Shown here one piece after another: positions 53,856 through 63,055 of a stretch of DNA of 64,000 bases. Made by a program: the position numbers and the translations under genes. This DNA is from JAVXAG01 sp040307645 (GTDB lineage: Bacteria; Bacillota; Clostridia; Peptostreptococcales; Anaerovoracaceae). A model generated the notes under the pieces. That model was not told the DNA's origin and searched no databases. It worked only from the letters and a program-made list of their open reading frames with translations. Positions within the stretch are counted from its first letter, which is position 1, and every line of letters starts with the position of its first letter. The stretch spans positions 1 to 64,000 of the forward strand of contig JAWRJF010000096.1 in assembly GCA_040307645.1 (NCBI GenBank), written 5' to 3'.

Positions 53856-54353
53856 TTATATCTCCATTTTCTCTATTATTTTTTCTATTATTTCTTCTAT
53901 TTTTAATCCCTCTGCATCGATTATGACATCTGCATTTTTTTCATATAAGGGAATTCTATAATTATATAAATCCTCTATAGTCTGTCCCTCACCTAAAGTA
54001 ACTCCTCGAGTCTTTATATTATTCAATCTTTCTAAAATAGTATCTAGGGACACTTTCAGGTATATCACCTTGCCATTTTGCTTCATTTTATTTATAGCGT
54101 TCTCAAAGTAAATTGCACTTCCTCCCGTAGCCACTACACAGTTTTCACCTTGAAAAGTATTAAGTACATTTTCTTCCACATGATGAAAGTAATCATTTCC
54201 TTTTTCATTGATGATTTCCTGAAGCTTCTTACCTTCTGTCTCTTGAATTAAAATATCTGTATCCACAAAACCTTTATTAATAGTTTTCGCCAAAACAACA
54301 CCTACAGTGCTTTTACCGCAGGCTGGCATTCCAACTAGTATTATGTTTGACAT
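53856..54353 (-). CDS. aroK: Shikimate kinase
   Basis: AroK phosphorylates shikimate in aromatic amino-acid synthesis. The 165-residue protein has GMPACGKSTVG (P-loop), DTDILIQE (shikimate site), ATGGSAIYFENAI and the lid with TRGVTLGEGQTIEDLYNYRIPLY (shortened). All residues for ATP and shikimate are there. It stands next to an ABC-F gene without other aro genes; the ATG of the ABC-F lies just at its end. No unusual features. Confidence 0.93.
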   Translation of the reverse strand: MSNIILVGMPACGKSTVGVVLAKTINKGFVDTDILIQETEGKKLQEIINEKGNDYFHHVEENVLNTFQGENCVVATGGSAIYFENAINKMKQNGKVIYLKVSLDTILERLNNIKTRGVTLGEGQTIEDLYNYRIPLYEKNADVIIDAEGLKIEEIIEKIIEKMEI

Positions 54354-54402
54354 TGTCCTTCTCCTTGTTTTAGTCTTATCTTTTTAGAAGTTTTTCTTAC
54401 AA

Positions 54403-54999
54403 TTATTTAAAATCCAAGGTGATTTGTTCTGCACCACCTTCATATCCATTAAGATCACTTTCTTCATCTCCATTTATAGCACTTTCTATATCTTCAATTT
54501 CAGGAAGTTCCTTTATACTTTTAAAACCAAATTGTTTTAGGAAAGTGTCTGTGGTGCCATATAAAATAGGCCTGCCAATGGCATTGGAGCGCCCCTTCTC
54601 TTCAATAAGATCTTTCTTTCCAAGTCCCTCGATTACTCTATCGCACTTTACACCTCTAATTGACTCAATCTCACCTTTTGTCACAGGCTGCTTATACGCA
54701 ACGATAGCTAATACCTCTAAAGCGGATTGGGATAGCTTTTTTATCTTTACAGGCGTGCACAGTCTCTCAATATATTCAGCATTTTCAGCCCTTGTTACGA
54801 ACTGAAAAGTTTTATTTATCTCTCTTATTACGATTCCTCTGCCTTCTTGCTCATACTCTTGTTGCAACTCTAAAAAATAATCATAGGCATCGGCTTTACT
54901 AATATTAAAAATATCTGCAACAGTTTTTACGTCTAAAGGCTCTCCCCAAACATACATCATAGATTCGAAAGCGGATTTTATAGTTTTTTTACTGTTCAT
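54403..54999 (-). CDS. scpB: Segregation and condensation protein B
   Basis: ScpB, a winged-helix dimer, works with ScpA and Smc to compact and separate chromosomes. The 198-residue protein has two winged helices; EVLAIVAYKQPVTKGEIESIRGVKCDRVIEGL and RPILYGTTDTFLKQFGF are typical (partly quoted). An acidic tail ends it. Its start overlaps the scpA end by 11 bases. Confidence 0.95.
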   Translation of the reverse strand: MNSKKTIKSAFESMMYVWGEPLDVKTVADIFNISKADAYDYFLELQQEYEQEGRGIVIREINKTFQFVTRAENAEYIERLCTPVKIKKLSQSALEVLAIVAYKQPVTKGEIESIRGVKCDRVIEGLGKKDLIEEKGRSNAIGRPILYGTTDTFLKQFGFKSIKELPEIEDIESAINGDEESDLNGYEGGAEQITLDFK

Positions 55000-55756
55000 C
55001 CCTTAAAGTCTCCTCATCATATTCTTTCACCATAATATCTCCATAAATTGATTTCTGATCAGCATCTAATACTCTATCCCTCATCATCTGTAGAACAGAA
55101 ACAAAGGTGACTACAATATCGTAACGATCTTTTTTCTCAGGAATCAACTCTTTAATATTAAAAGTTTTCTTTATCCCTCCCAAAGCTGTTTTAAACATAC
55201 TTTTTATATAGCGCATTCGATCTTCAATTGTAGCTTTCTGTCTTTCAACTCTGGTGTAGTGACGCTTTACTTCATCCATTCTTTTTTTCTTACTCAAGAA
55301 AAGCTCAAAAGCATTTGCAAATTGTTTTAAATCAAGAGACAAATATTCATCAGGCTCGTTGAGATATTGAGAAATATCTTCTTTAGGTTTTTCATATATT
55401 AAGGTCATATAATCCTCTCTCTCAGAAAGAATATTAGCCCCTTTCTTAAACTTCTTATATTCAATTAATCGCTGAACCAGTTCACTTCTAGGATCATCCT
55501 CAACAATGTTCTCACCCTCTTTGGTCATCCTTGGCAAAATCATCTTTGATTTTATTTCAATAAGTGATGCTGCCAGCACCATAAATTCTGTAGCTACGAC
55601 GATATCCATTCGTTTCATGTTTTCTATGTACTCTAAATACTGGCTTGTGATTTCCGAAACCTGAATATCATAAATACTCATCTCTGCATTTTCAATCAAA
55701 TATACAAGCAAGTCAAAAGGTCCCTCAAAAGATTCAAGTTTTACCTTATAGCTCAT
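54989..55756 (-). CDS. scpA: Segregation and condensation protein A
   Basis: ScpA is the kleisin of the Smc-ScpAB complex. The 255-residue protein starts with the conserved ESFEGPFDLLVYLIENAEMSIYDIQVSEITSQYLEYI (shortened), the Smc neck-binding part, and ends with a winged helix (FVSVLQMMRDRVL). It overlaps the DMT transporter end by 4 bases and scpB by 11, so the three are coupled. Confidence 0.95.
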   Translation of the reverse strand: MSYKVKLESFEGPFDLLVYLIENAEMSIYDIQVSEITSQYLEYIENMKRMDIVVATEFMVLAASLIEIKSKMILPRMTKEGENIVEDDPRSELVQRLIEYKKFKKGANILSEREDYMTLIYEKPKEDISQYLNEPDEYLSLDLKQFANAFELFLSKKKRMDEVKRHYTRVERQKATIEDRMRYIKSMFKTALGGIKKTFNIKELIPEKKDRYDIVVTFVSVLQMMRDRVLDADQKSIYGDIMVKEYDEETLRDEQ

Positions 55757-56673
55757 ACTTTCTCCTTTTCCTCCATGGCAATATTATAATTATAATATAG
55801 TAAACCAATTACAACTATTACTGCGCCAAAATATTCCCATGATGTAGGCACTTGTCCCAAAAAAATAATACCCATAATTATTGCAAAAACAGATTCTCCT
55901 GATTCCCATGTAGAAACATATAGAGAGTCAACATAGCCAAAGCACCAGTTAAATACTGCATGGGCACCAATTTGGCATACAAATGTCATTGCAACGATAT
56001 AACCATAGTCTGAAGTGCTGTATCCAAGGGCCGGCGTTCCAGTTACTATCATACCTGCTACAAAACATATCCAGCAACTTCCAAAAACTAAAAACACATA
56101 AGTACTAGCGGGAACTCTTTGTCTTACTTCATTTCCGATTGCAAAGTATAATCCCATAAACACAGCCGCCAAGAATGCCAGTACATCTCCAGCAAAATGT
56201 CCTTGCGTCAACTGGTTATAATCAAGCCCCGCAATTAAAGTTCCTCCCAGAAGTGCCAAGACAATACCCATAATAGGTCTAATCCCTACTTTTTTTCTAA
56301 ATACAAAAATTGTAACTAGCAGCACCACCAATGGATGCAATGCAGCCAAAACTGAAGCACTAGTTATGTTAGTAAGCTTCACAGCGTTAAACCAAGTAAA
56401 AAAGTGCCCGAACAAAAATGCCCCCGCAACAAAAGTAAGAATATAATCTTTTTTTGTTATTTTACTAAAATTATTTTTATATTTTGTCAAAGCCGGAATA
56501 GCAAAAAATGGCAAACCCATGGTCAATCTCCAAAAGCCTATGGCCATAGACGGAGCTTCAATGACTGACCCAAAGATTCCAGATGTAGAACCTGCCATAA
56601 CTGCCATTACAACTATTATTTTTACATTTCGGGCAAAAAAGCCCTTTCTCTGATTTTCCGTTATTTCTCCCAT
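55753..56673 (-). CDS. EamA/DMT-family transporter
   Basis: A 306-residue drug/metabolite transporter with ten membrane segments in two EamA repeats: GSTSGIFGSVIEAPSMAIGFWRLTMGLPF in the first and ALLGGTLIAGLD / GAHAVFNWCFGYVDSLYVSTWESGESVFAIIMGIIFLG in the second (shortened). The substrate is unknown. It lies 13 bases after mtnA and overlaps scpA. The last seven residues are charged (AMEEKEKV). Confidence 0.88.
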   Translation of the reverse strand: MGEITENQRKGFFARNVKIIVVMAVMAGSTSGIFGSVIEAPSMAIGFWRLTMGLPFFAIPALTKYKNNFSKITKKDYILTFVAGAFLFGHFFTWFNAVKLTNITSASVLAALHPLVVLLVTIFVFRKKVGIRPIMGIVLALLGGTLIAGLDYNQLTQGHFAGDVLAFLAAVFMGLYFAIGNEVRQRVPASTYVFLVFGSCWICFVAGMIVTGTPALGYSTSDYGYIVAMTFVCQIGAHAVFNWCFGYVDSLYVSTWESGESVFAIIMGIIFLGQVPTSWEYFGAVIVVIGLLYYNYNIAMEEKEKV

Positions 56674-56686
56674 TCATTACCTCATA

Positions 56687-57739
56687 CTATTTATTAAAAA
56701 GTTTTGCTAAATTTTCTTTATATGGTGGTTTTACAATTCCCTTTTCCGTTATAACAGCAGTGATATATTGGGCCGGTGTAACGTCAAATGAAGGGTTATA
56801 TGTCTTAACTCCCCTAGGTGCCATGTCCTTTTCATACCACATTTTGTATATTTCTTCACCTTCTCTTAATTCTATATGTATGTCATCTCCTGTTTCTGTT
56901 TCCATATCTATAGTAGACGTCGGTACAAACATATAAAAAGGTATATTATACTCTTTAGCTAAAATAGCTACTCCCGATGTTCCTATTTTATTGGCCCCAT
57001 CCCCATTGGCAGCCATTCTATCACAGCCAACTACTACTGCATCTATCCATCCATTTTTCATAACAATAGATGCCATATTATCGCAAATTAAGGTTACATC
57101 TACTCCCGACTTATGTAATTCCCAAGAAGTAAGTCTGGCTCCTTGTAGCAGGGGCCTTGTCTCATCAGCAAAAACTCTAAAATCGTACCCTCTTTGTTGA
57201 CCTAAATATATTGGAGCAAGGCATGTTCCGTATTTTGCCGTGGCAATTGTTCCAGCATTACAATGTGTTAAAATTCCCATACCTTTAGAAAGCAATGTCA
57301 GCCCATGTTCTCCCATAGCATAACAAGCCTCTTCATCTTCTTTTCTTATTTTTTCCGCTTCTTCTAAAAGTAATTTTTTCCCATCAGAAACAGAATTACA
57401 GCCTGATTCTTTTAATACATTCCAAGCCCTTTTTACTGCCCATGAAAGATTTACAGCAGTAGGTCTTGCTGTTATTAAATAATCCTTTACAGCTTCCACG
57501 TCCGCCATAAAAGTTTCCAGGTCTTTATATTCCCTGTTTTTTACAGAAATGTATAAACCATATGCCGCTGCAACTCCAATAGCTGGGGCTCCTCTTACTT
57601 TTAATTTATATATGGCATCCCAAACATCTTCTTTTGTAATCATCTCCTCATATACCTCTTCGCCGGGTAATCTGGTCTGATCCAAAACAAAAAACCTGCC
57701 ATCGTAATATTTAATTGGTGATATATCAAAAACGTTCAT
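56687..57739 (-). CDS. mtnA: S-methyl-5-thioribose-1-phosphate isomerase
   Basis: MtnA turns methylthioribose-1-phosphate into methylthioribulose-1-phosphate in methionine salvage. The 350-residue protein has KVRGAPAIGVAAAYG, NLSWAVKRAW, HCNAGTIATAKYGT (catalytic Cys) and VVGCDRMAANGDGANKIGTS (catalytic Asp) intact. Salvage fits AdoMet use by the radical enzymes. No other mtn gene is near; it may act with a kinase elsewhere. In some anaerobes the product enters other routes. Confidence 0.95.
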   Translation of the reverse strand: MNVFDISPIKYYDGRFFVLDQTRLPGEEVYEEMITKEDVWDAIYKLKVRGAPAIGVAAAYGLYISVKNREYKDLETFMADVEAVKDYLITARPTAVNLSWAVKRAWNVLKESGCNSVSDGKKLLLEEAEKIRKEDEEACYAMGEHGLTLLSKGMGILTHCNAGTIATAKYGTCLAPIYLGQQRGYDFRVFADETRPLLQGARLTSWELHKSGVDVTLICDNMASIVMKNGWIDAVVVGCDRMAANGDGANKIGTSGVAILAKEYNIPFYMFVPTSTIDMETETGDDIHIELREGEEIYKMWYEKDMAPRGVKTYNPSFDVTPAQYITAVITEKGIVKPPYKENLAKLFNK

Positions 57740-57797
57740 AAAGCCTCCTTTTAGTAAATCATATTATATCATATTTTTCTTTTTTTAAAAACAAAAA

Positions 57798-57829
57798 GAA
57801 CTACTTAGCCTATTTTAGGTAAGTAGTTC
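57798..57829. terminator. Terminator after the first transglycosylase
   Basis: GAACTACTTA/TAAGTAGTTC with a 12-base loop and TTTTTGTTTTT on the minus strand. It ends the gene at 57862-58539 and separates it from mtnA. Confidence 0.88.
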
Positions 57830-57861
57830 TCGTTTCTCTGGTTTCTATTAATATGCTATTA

Positions 57862-58539
57862 TTAAATATATCCCCTATTTTTTAAGTATGATCTAATGTT
57901 TTTTCGTTCTTTTAGTATTTTATTTTGGAATCCTTTTCTATAACATCCCTTTCTAACTGCATACTCACCGTATCCGTATGCAGAAATCCCTTTAGATACG
58001 CTATTTAGTCTTTTTACCATGCCTCCCAGGTAGCGTGCACCAACGTTAATACTAACATTGGCCTTAAGTAATGAGGATGGTTTATATCCATATTTTCTTG
58101 CAACTGCATTACTTGTTTGCATTAGTCCCTTATATCCTGCCGGATTTTTAGCTTTACTGTAAAACGTGCTTTCATTTTTAGCTATTGCCATAAGTATCTT
58201 CTCATCAACGTTATACTTATTCCCTGCCTTAATGAAATATCCTGCCATATTGTTAGATTCTTTTTTACCCACTCTTGGATTTACGTGTCTTATATAAGCT
58301 GCTAATCCTTTTTTGTATCTTTCTTGTTTTTTTACTTTTTCCCCTTTAGAATTTTTGTCAGCAAGTTTAGTTAAGATTTTTTCCCCAGAATCCTTGGTGA
58401 CAATTTCTTCCGCGCGGCTTTCATTTTCTGAAATTGCACTGACATCTCCAGTGCTTATGTCTGTAGCATAACAAATAGAAATTGATGAGAAAGTGACCAT
58501 GGTAATCGTCAGCCACACTAATACTAGCTTCTTTGCCAT
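57862..58539 (-). CDS. Lytic transglycosylase (SLT), paralogue 1
   Basis: A 225-residue secreted SLT-domain enzyme. The signal peptide (MAKKLVLVWLTITMVTFSSISICYA) is almost the same as in the next gene. After a basic linker, the SLT domain (about 85-215) has the catalytic Glu in AKNESTFYSKA and GLMQTSNAVARKYG. The usual AYNAG-type motif is changed to AYGYGEYAV, so activity may be altered. It and 58831-59565 are a tandem pair, each with its own terminator. Confidence 0.85.
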   Translation of the reverse strand: MAKKLVLVWLTITMVTFSSISICYATDISTGDVSAISENESRAEEIVTKDSGEKILTKLADKNSKGEKVKKQERYKKGLAAYIRHVNPRVGKKESNNMAGYFIKAGNKYNVDEKILMAIAKNESTFYSKAKNPAGYKGLMQTSNAVARKYGYKPSSLLKANVSINVGARYLGGMVKRLNSVSKGISAYGYGEYAVRKGCYRKGFQNKILKERKNIRSYLKNRGYI

Positions 58540-58741
58540 TTTGCTTCTCCTCTTTTTCTTTTTTTCATCTTTTCTTGGTCAAGATGACTATTACATTATA
58601 TTTTAAAGACAAAACTAAATCACCCTTAGTAATATATCTTTCACAATACTTTCACAGCTTTTTTGCTGTATTGTTTTTATGAATAAATAATTATAATATT
58701 TTTTGTTTATATGGCATAAATTAATGCAATTACCAATAAAA

Positions 58742-58787
58742 AAGCTGCCCTCTTGAACCTATAATTTAAGAGCACAGCTTCTTTTTT
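58742..58787 (-). terminator. Terminator after the second transglycosylase
   Basis: AAGCTG...CAGCTT with an inner CTCTT/AAGAG stem (58742-58780). On the minus strand TTTTTTATTGG follows; the plus strand also has CTTTTTTTCT. Confidence 0.8.
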
Positions 58788-58830
58788 TCTATTTACACTT
58801 TTTTGTCGATTAGATTTTTTATCCTCTGTG

Positions 58831-59565
58831 TCAGTTGCTATCTACGTAATTATTTATATCCTGGATATATGAAGTTATCATTTCAGCATATCTAGTTGAA
58901 TAATTACCAGAATGAACTGAACCGGAACCTTGATTATATGCTGTTAGTGCCAAAGTTCTGTCTCCGAACTCCTTGAATTTGTCTTTCAAATATTTTGCAC
59001 CAACTTTTATACTTACATTTGGATTATATAAATCTCCTGGTTCATATCCTGCTGTTCTTGCAATACCATCTCCAGTTTGCATTAGACCTTTAAAATCTTC
59101 AGAGCTAGTAGCATCACTATAAAATGTGCTTTCCTTCTGGGCAAGTGCCATAATTAATTTTTCATCTAAATTGTATTTTTTAGCAGCGTCCATAAAATAT
59201 TCTACATATTTTAAAGATTGCTCATGTGTTACATTTCTATTGACTTTGCGAATATAAGCAGCTAAACCCTGGCGATATTCCCTAGCTTGTTCTTCCTTCT
59301 GTCGTTTTATTTTTTCTTTTTCTATTTTCTCTTTTAGCCAAGCTTCTTGGCTTTTCCTCACCTCAGTAGAGGCGATCAATGTGCGGCTTTCTTCTTCCTC
59401 ATCTGCGTCTAAAACGCGTTCAAGCTCTAAGACACGTGCAGCCTCATCTAAGCTTGATTTTGGAATAAAAAAATCTCCCTGTGTGTTTTCATCTGCATAA
59501 ATAGAAATTGATGAGAAAGTTATCATGGTAATTGACAGCCACACAATTCTTAGCTTCTTTGCCAT
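58831..59565 (-). CDS. Lytic transglycosylase (SLT), paralogue 2
   Basis: A 244-residue secreted enzyme, paralogue of the gene before it. The signal (MAKKLRIVWLSITMITFSSISIYA) is followed by a long charged helical stretch (about 45-95; coiled-coil-like, Glu/Lys/Arg). The SLT domain has the catalytic Glu in AQKESTFYSDA, GLMQTGDGIAR and a standard AYNQGSG. Thus this copy has the complete set of SLT motifs. Both copies have a CTCCTCTTTTTCTTTT-like 5' region, consistent with duplication including the leader. Confidence 0.88.
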   Translation of the reverse strand: MAKKLRIVWLSITMITFSSISIYADENTQGDFFIPKSSLDEAARVLELERVLDADEEEESRTLIASTEVRKSQEAWLKEKIEKEKIKRQKEEQAREYRQGLAAYIRKVNRNVTHEQSLKYVEYFMDAAKKYNLDEKLIMALAQKESTFYSDATSSEDFKGLMQTGDGIARTAGYEPGDLYNPNVSIKVGAKYLKDKFKEFGDRTLALTAYNQGSGSVHSGNYSTRYAEMITSYIQDINNYVDSN

Positions 59566-59771
59566 ATTTTTTCTCCTCTTTTTCTTTTACCTTCCAAAAA
59601 AATATTATTAATGAAAGACTTTACTATTATAAACATGAGTAATATTTTTTACACACTTCAACGGTATAATTCACGCGTATTTCACAATAGTTCCATATTA
59701 TTATATGTAAAAAACAATTTTTGGGTGTTTTTTTATCGAGAAATTACAATGTTTTCAAATAAAATACAATC

Positions 59772-59800
59772 TTGATATATCATGGTTTATGCCATATACT
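59772..59800 (+). promoter_or_regulatory. Promoter of feoA-feoB-phzF
   Basis: TTGATA (59772-59777), 17-base spacer, TATACT (59795-59800). The nearby AT-rich region has no clear Fur box that I can support. Confidence 0.65.
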
Positions 59801-59840
59801 AAAAGAATAAAATTATTAAAAGAAAAAGGATTTATTATAT

Positions 59841-60086
59841 ATGAAGTTAAGTGAATTAGAAACAGGTAAAAAGTGTACCATTATATCTGTTGGTGGAAAA
59901 GGTGCCTTGAGAAGAAGATTACTTGATTTAGGCTTGACGCCAAAAACAACCCTTATGGTTCGTAAAGTAGCTCCTCTTGGTGACCCTATCGAAGTTTTTC
60001 TAAGAGGCTATGAGCTTACCCTTAGAAAAGATGAAGCCTTTGAGCTTGAAGTAGAAGAAATAACTGACCAGGAGGTAAAACCTTGA
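59841..60086 (+). CDS. feoA: Ferrous iron transport protein A
   Basis: FeoA is an 81-residue SH3-like cytoplasmic protein that aids FeoB. MKLSELETGKKCTIISVGG, RRRLLDLGLTPKTTLMV and PLGDPIEVFLRGYELTLRKDEA are family motifs. It overlaps feoB by 4 bases. Length is usual. Confidence 0.93.
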   Translation: MKLSELETGKKCTIISVGGKGALRRRLLDLGLTPKTTLMVRKVAPLGDPIEVFLRGYELTLRKDEAFELEVEEITDQEVKP

Positions 60087-62104
60087 CCACATCAATAAAT
60101 ATAGCACTAGCAGGAAACCCTAATTCCGGATTAACAACTTTGTTCAATCAAATGACAGATGGTATTCAGCATAACGGTTTCTTTTCAACCCAAAATAACA
60201 AGACTAAAGAAGGTCCGGTCAAGTATCACAAAGGTGTAAATGTCATCGAACTTCCCGGCATGTATTCTCTTTCAGAATACACCGTAGATGACATTGCCAA
60301 CCGCCATATTTTACTAAAAGGGCGTCCTGATGTAATTATCAATGTGGTTGACGCGACTAATTTTGAGCGGAATCTCTATTTAACACTCCAGCTTATGGAA
60401 CTAGGTATTCCAATGGTTTTAGCCTTAAATATGATGGATGAAGTTCATGGCAATAAAATTTCTATAGACCTGATGAAACTTTCATCCCGGTTGACAATAC
60501 CGGTTCTTCCTATTTCTGCAAGTAAGAATAAAGGAATTCATGATTTGATCCATTATGCCATAGAAGCTGCAAAAAATATGGTTGTTCCTGAAAGAATTGA
60601 CTTTTGTAAAGGTCATGTTCACACAGCAATTCATTCGATTAGTCACATCATCGAAGAAAATGCAGCTGCCGCCAGCTTGCCCTTAAGATTTTCCACAACG
60701 AAAATCGTAGAAGGTGATAAGCCGATTATTAACGAGCTAAACATCGACCATGATGATCTAGTCATTATAAACCATATTATTAAAGATATGGAACACCATC
60801 TAGATACCGACAGAGAGGCGGCCATAGCCGATATGCGCTACGCCTTTATTGAAGATATATGCAGAGATGTCATAAAAAAACCTACACAAAGCACTAAAGA
60901 GCACCAACGTTCATTGAAAATCGATAGAATTCTCACCCACAGATTCTTTGCAATACCCATATTTCTTGGAATAATGTTCATCGTATTCTTCTTGACTTTT
61001 GGAAGCGTAGGAACATGGTTAAGTGATATTTTATCAATCGGCGTAAATTTTGTAATAGAAAAAATCGGTGATGCCCTTGTTGTGGCAGGTGTTAGTGATG
61101 TTCTCTATTCCCTAGTAATTGACGGAATATGCGCAGGTGTTGGCAGCGTTATTTCATTCTTACCTATAATAGCTGTACTCTTTTTCCTTCTTTCTATTTT
61201 GGAAGACAGTGGATATATGCCCAGAGTTGCTTTTGTAATGGACAAACTCCTAGGTAAATTAGGTCTTTCTGGACGTTCAATAGTCCCAATGCTTATTGGC
61301 TTTGGCTGTTCTGTTCCTGCTATTATGGCAACTAGATCTCTACCTAGCAAAAGAGACAGAAGCCTTACAATTACTTTGATTCCATTTATGTCATGCAGCG
61401 CAAAGCTTCCACTATATGCAATGATAACAGCTGCTTTTTTTGCTGAAAGAAGCGGTCTTGTAATGATTGCACTATATTTGACAGGTATTATTGTTTCTAT
61501 AATTATTGCGTTAATTTTTAATAAAACATTATTTAAAGGCGATCCCGTTCCATTTATTATGGTATTGCCGCCTTATCGAGTTCCGGCATACAAAAGCGTA
61601 ATGCTCAGGGTATGGGAGAACGTAAAAGGATTTATAAAAAAAGCTTTTACTGTAATCTTTCTGGCAACTATTGTTATTTGGTTCTTGCAAAGCTTTGATT
61701 TTAAGTTAAATATGGTAGCTACCGCAGAAGACAGTATTTTAGCATCCATAGGAAAGTTTGTATCGCCAATTTTCCAGCCTCTAGGCTTCGGTGACTGGCG
61801 TGCAGCAACTGCACTTATTACCGGCCTCTCTGCAAAAGAAGCTGTAGTAAGTACAATGGCAGTTCTTACAGGAGCTACAGGTGGTAGGACTTTATCTGCT
61901 ATGCTTTCCCAAATGTTCACACCACTGTCGGCCTTTTGCTTCCTGGTATTCTGTCTTCTTTATATGCCTTGTATCGCCACTCTAGCCACAATAAGGAGAG
62001 AAATGGGGGGTTGGAGATATGCTTTTGGTGTAGTACTTTTTCAAACTACAGTAGCATGGATTGTTTCGTTTATTATTTATAATATAGGAGGGTTATTTAT
62101 ATGA
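60083..62104 (+). CDS. feoB: Ferrous iron transporter B, altered G domain
   Basis: FeoB takes up Fe2+. The 673-residue protein (TTG start, AGGAGG upstream) has an N-terminal G domain and a membrane domain from about residue 288. G1 is GNPNSGLTT: Leu17 replaces the Walker A lysine. The G2 stretch GNWPGVTVE of other FeoB proteins is missing (HNGFFSTQNNKTKEG instead). G3 (ELPGMYSL), G4 (NMMD) and G5 (SASKNKG) are kept. Membrane motifs are intact: GFGCSVPAIMATR, FMSCSAKLPLYAM, LYMPCIATLATI. So the pore looks whole, but nucleotide binding may differ. It is coupled to feoA and phzF. Confidence 0.92.
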   Translation: MTTSINIALAGNPNSGLTTLFNQMTDGIQHNGFFSTQNNKTKEGPVKYHKGVNVIELPGMYSLSEYTVDDIANRHILLKGRPDVIINVVDATNFERNLYLTLQLMELGIPMVLALNMMDEVHGNKISIDLMKLSSRLTIPVLPISASKNKGIHDLIHYAIEAAKNMVVPERIDFCKGHVHTAIHSISHIIEENAAAASLPLRFSTTKIVEGDKPIINELNIDHDDLVIINHIIKDMEHHLDTDREAAIADMRYAFIEDICRDVIKKPTQSTKEHQRSLKIDRILTHRFFAIPIFLGIMFIVFFLTFGSVGTWLSDILSIGVNFVIEKIGDALVVAGVSDVLYSLVIDGICAGVGSVISFLPIIAVLFFLLSILEDSGYMPRVAFVMDKLLGKLGLSGRSIVPMLIGFGCSVPAIMATRSLPSKRDRSLTITLIPFMSCSAKLPLYAMITAAFFAERSGLVMIALYLTGIIVSIIIALIFNKTLFKGDPVPFIMVLPPYRVPAYKSVMLRVWENVKGFIKKAFTVIFLATIVIWFLQSFDFKLNMVATAEDSILASIGKFVSPIFQPLGFGDWRAATALITGLSAKEAVVSTMAVLTGATGGRTLSAMLSQMFTPLSAFCFLVFCLLYMPCIATLATIRREMGGWRYAFGVVLFQTTVAWIVSFIIYNIGGLFI

Positions 62105-63000
62105 AATTTCTAATTGTTGATGCCTTTACCGATACTCTTTTTGGTGGTAATCCTGCCGGGGTTGTCATTATTCCAGCTGGACAGGATTTTCCTAAAGAAG
62201 AAATCATGATAAAAACTGCAGCTGAGCTTAGATATTCAGAAACAGCTTTTATTAAGCAGCTAGGTGAACGAGAATTTAATATCCGTTATTTCACTCCCGC
62301 TGCAGAAGTTGAACTTTGTGGCCATGCAACCATCGCTTCGTTTTCCGCGCTCTTACACCTTGGTATGATAGCAGATAACGCCACCTACGTAAACCATACT
62401 TTAGCGGAAACTATTAATGTAAAAGTTGAAAATGGTTTTGTCATGATGGATATGGCAACACCAATGGAAATTAACACTATCTCCCAGGAGGCTGCACTGA
62501 AAGAGTTGTACGAGATCATGGGGATTGAGTATATTCCTCAATCTGCAAAGCAGCTTAATGGCCATCAAGCAACACTTTTGCCAAAGTTAATTTCTACAGG
62601 TCTTCCAGATATAATGATGCCTGTTAGGACTAAAAAAGATTTAGAAAAGCTGGCACCAAATATGAGTGCACTTTCCGATCTATCGAAAAAGTATAACGTG
62701 GTAGGAGTTCATGCCTTTACCCTTGATACTTGCGGTGATGAAACAGTAAACTGCCGAAATTTTGCTCCTCTTTACGATATCGATGAAGAAGCTGCAACAG
62801 GTACTTCCAACGGAGCTCTTACTTATTACCTATATTTAAATGGTCTTTTAAAAGATACAGATAAATGCAAGGTTATTCAAGGTGAAGCTATGTCAAGGCC
62901 TTCAGTGATACTAACCTCAATAGAAGCTACTAAAGAAAAATGTGCTATAAAGGTAGGCGGCAGCGCAGTAATCCTGGCCCAGGGAGAAATTTTTATATAA
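62101..63000 (+). CDS. PhzF-family isomerase/epimerase
   Basis: A 299-residue PhzF-like protein: two similar alpha/beta halves. The catalytic Glu is in LRYSETAFI (about residue 43), with FTPAAEVELCGHATIAS and EEAATGTSNGALTYYL being the other conserved parts. FNIRYFTP and the rest fit the family. It overlaps the feoB stop by 4 bases (ATGA), so it belongs to the feo operon. Substrate is unknown; a link to iron is only by position. A strong terminator follows. Confidence 0.9.
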   Translation: MKFLIVDAFTDTLFGGNPAGVVIIPAGQDFPKEEIMIKTAAELRYSETAFIKQLGEREFNIRYFTPAAEVELCGHATIASFSALLHLGMIADNATYVNHTLAETINVKVENGFVMMDMATPMEINTISQEAALKELYEIMGIEYIPQSAKQLNGHQATLLPKLISTGLPDIMMPVRTKKDLEKLAPNMSALSDLSKKYNVVGVHAFTLDTCGDETVNCRNFAPLYDIDEEAATGTSNGALTYYLYLNGLLKDTDKCKVIQGEAMSRPSVILTSIEATKEKCAIKVGGSAVILAQGEIFI

Positions 63001-63005
63001 ACACA

Positions 63006-63044
63006 AAAATAATGGCATTCCTAAAATGGAGTGCCATTATTTTG
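63006..63044. terminator. Bidirectional terminator phzF / MATE
   Basis: AAAATAATGGCA (63006-63017) pairs with TGCCATTATTTT (63032-63043), with U tracts on both sides. Confidence 0.9.
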
Positions 63045-63055
63045 TTTAATCTTTT

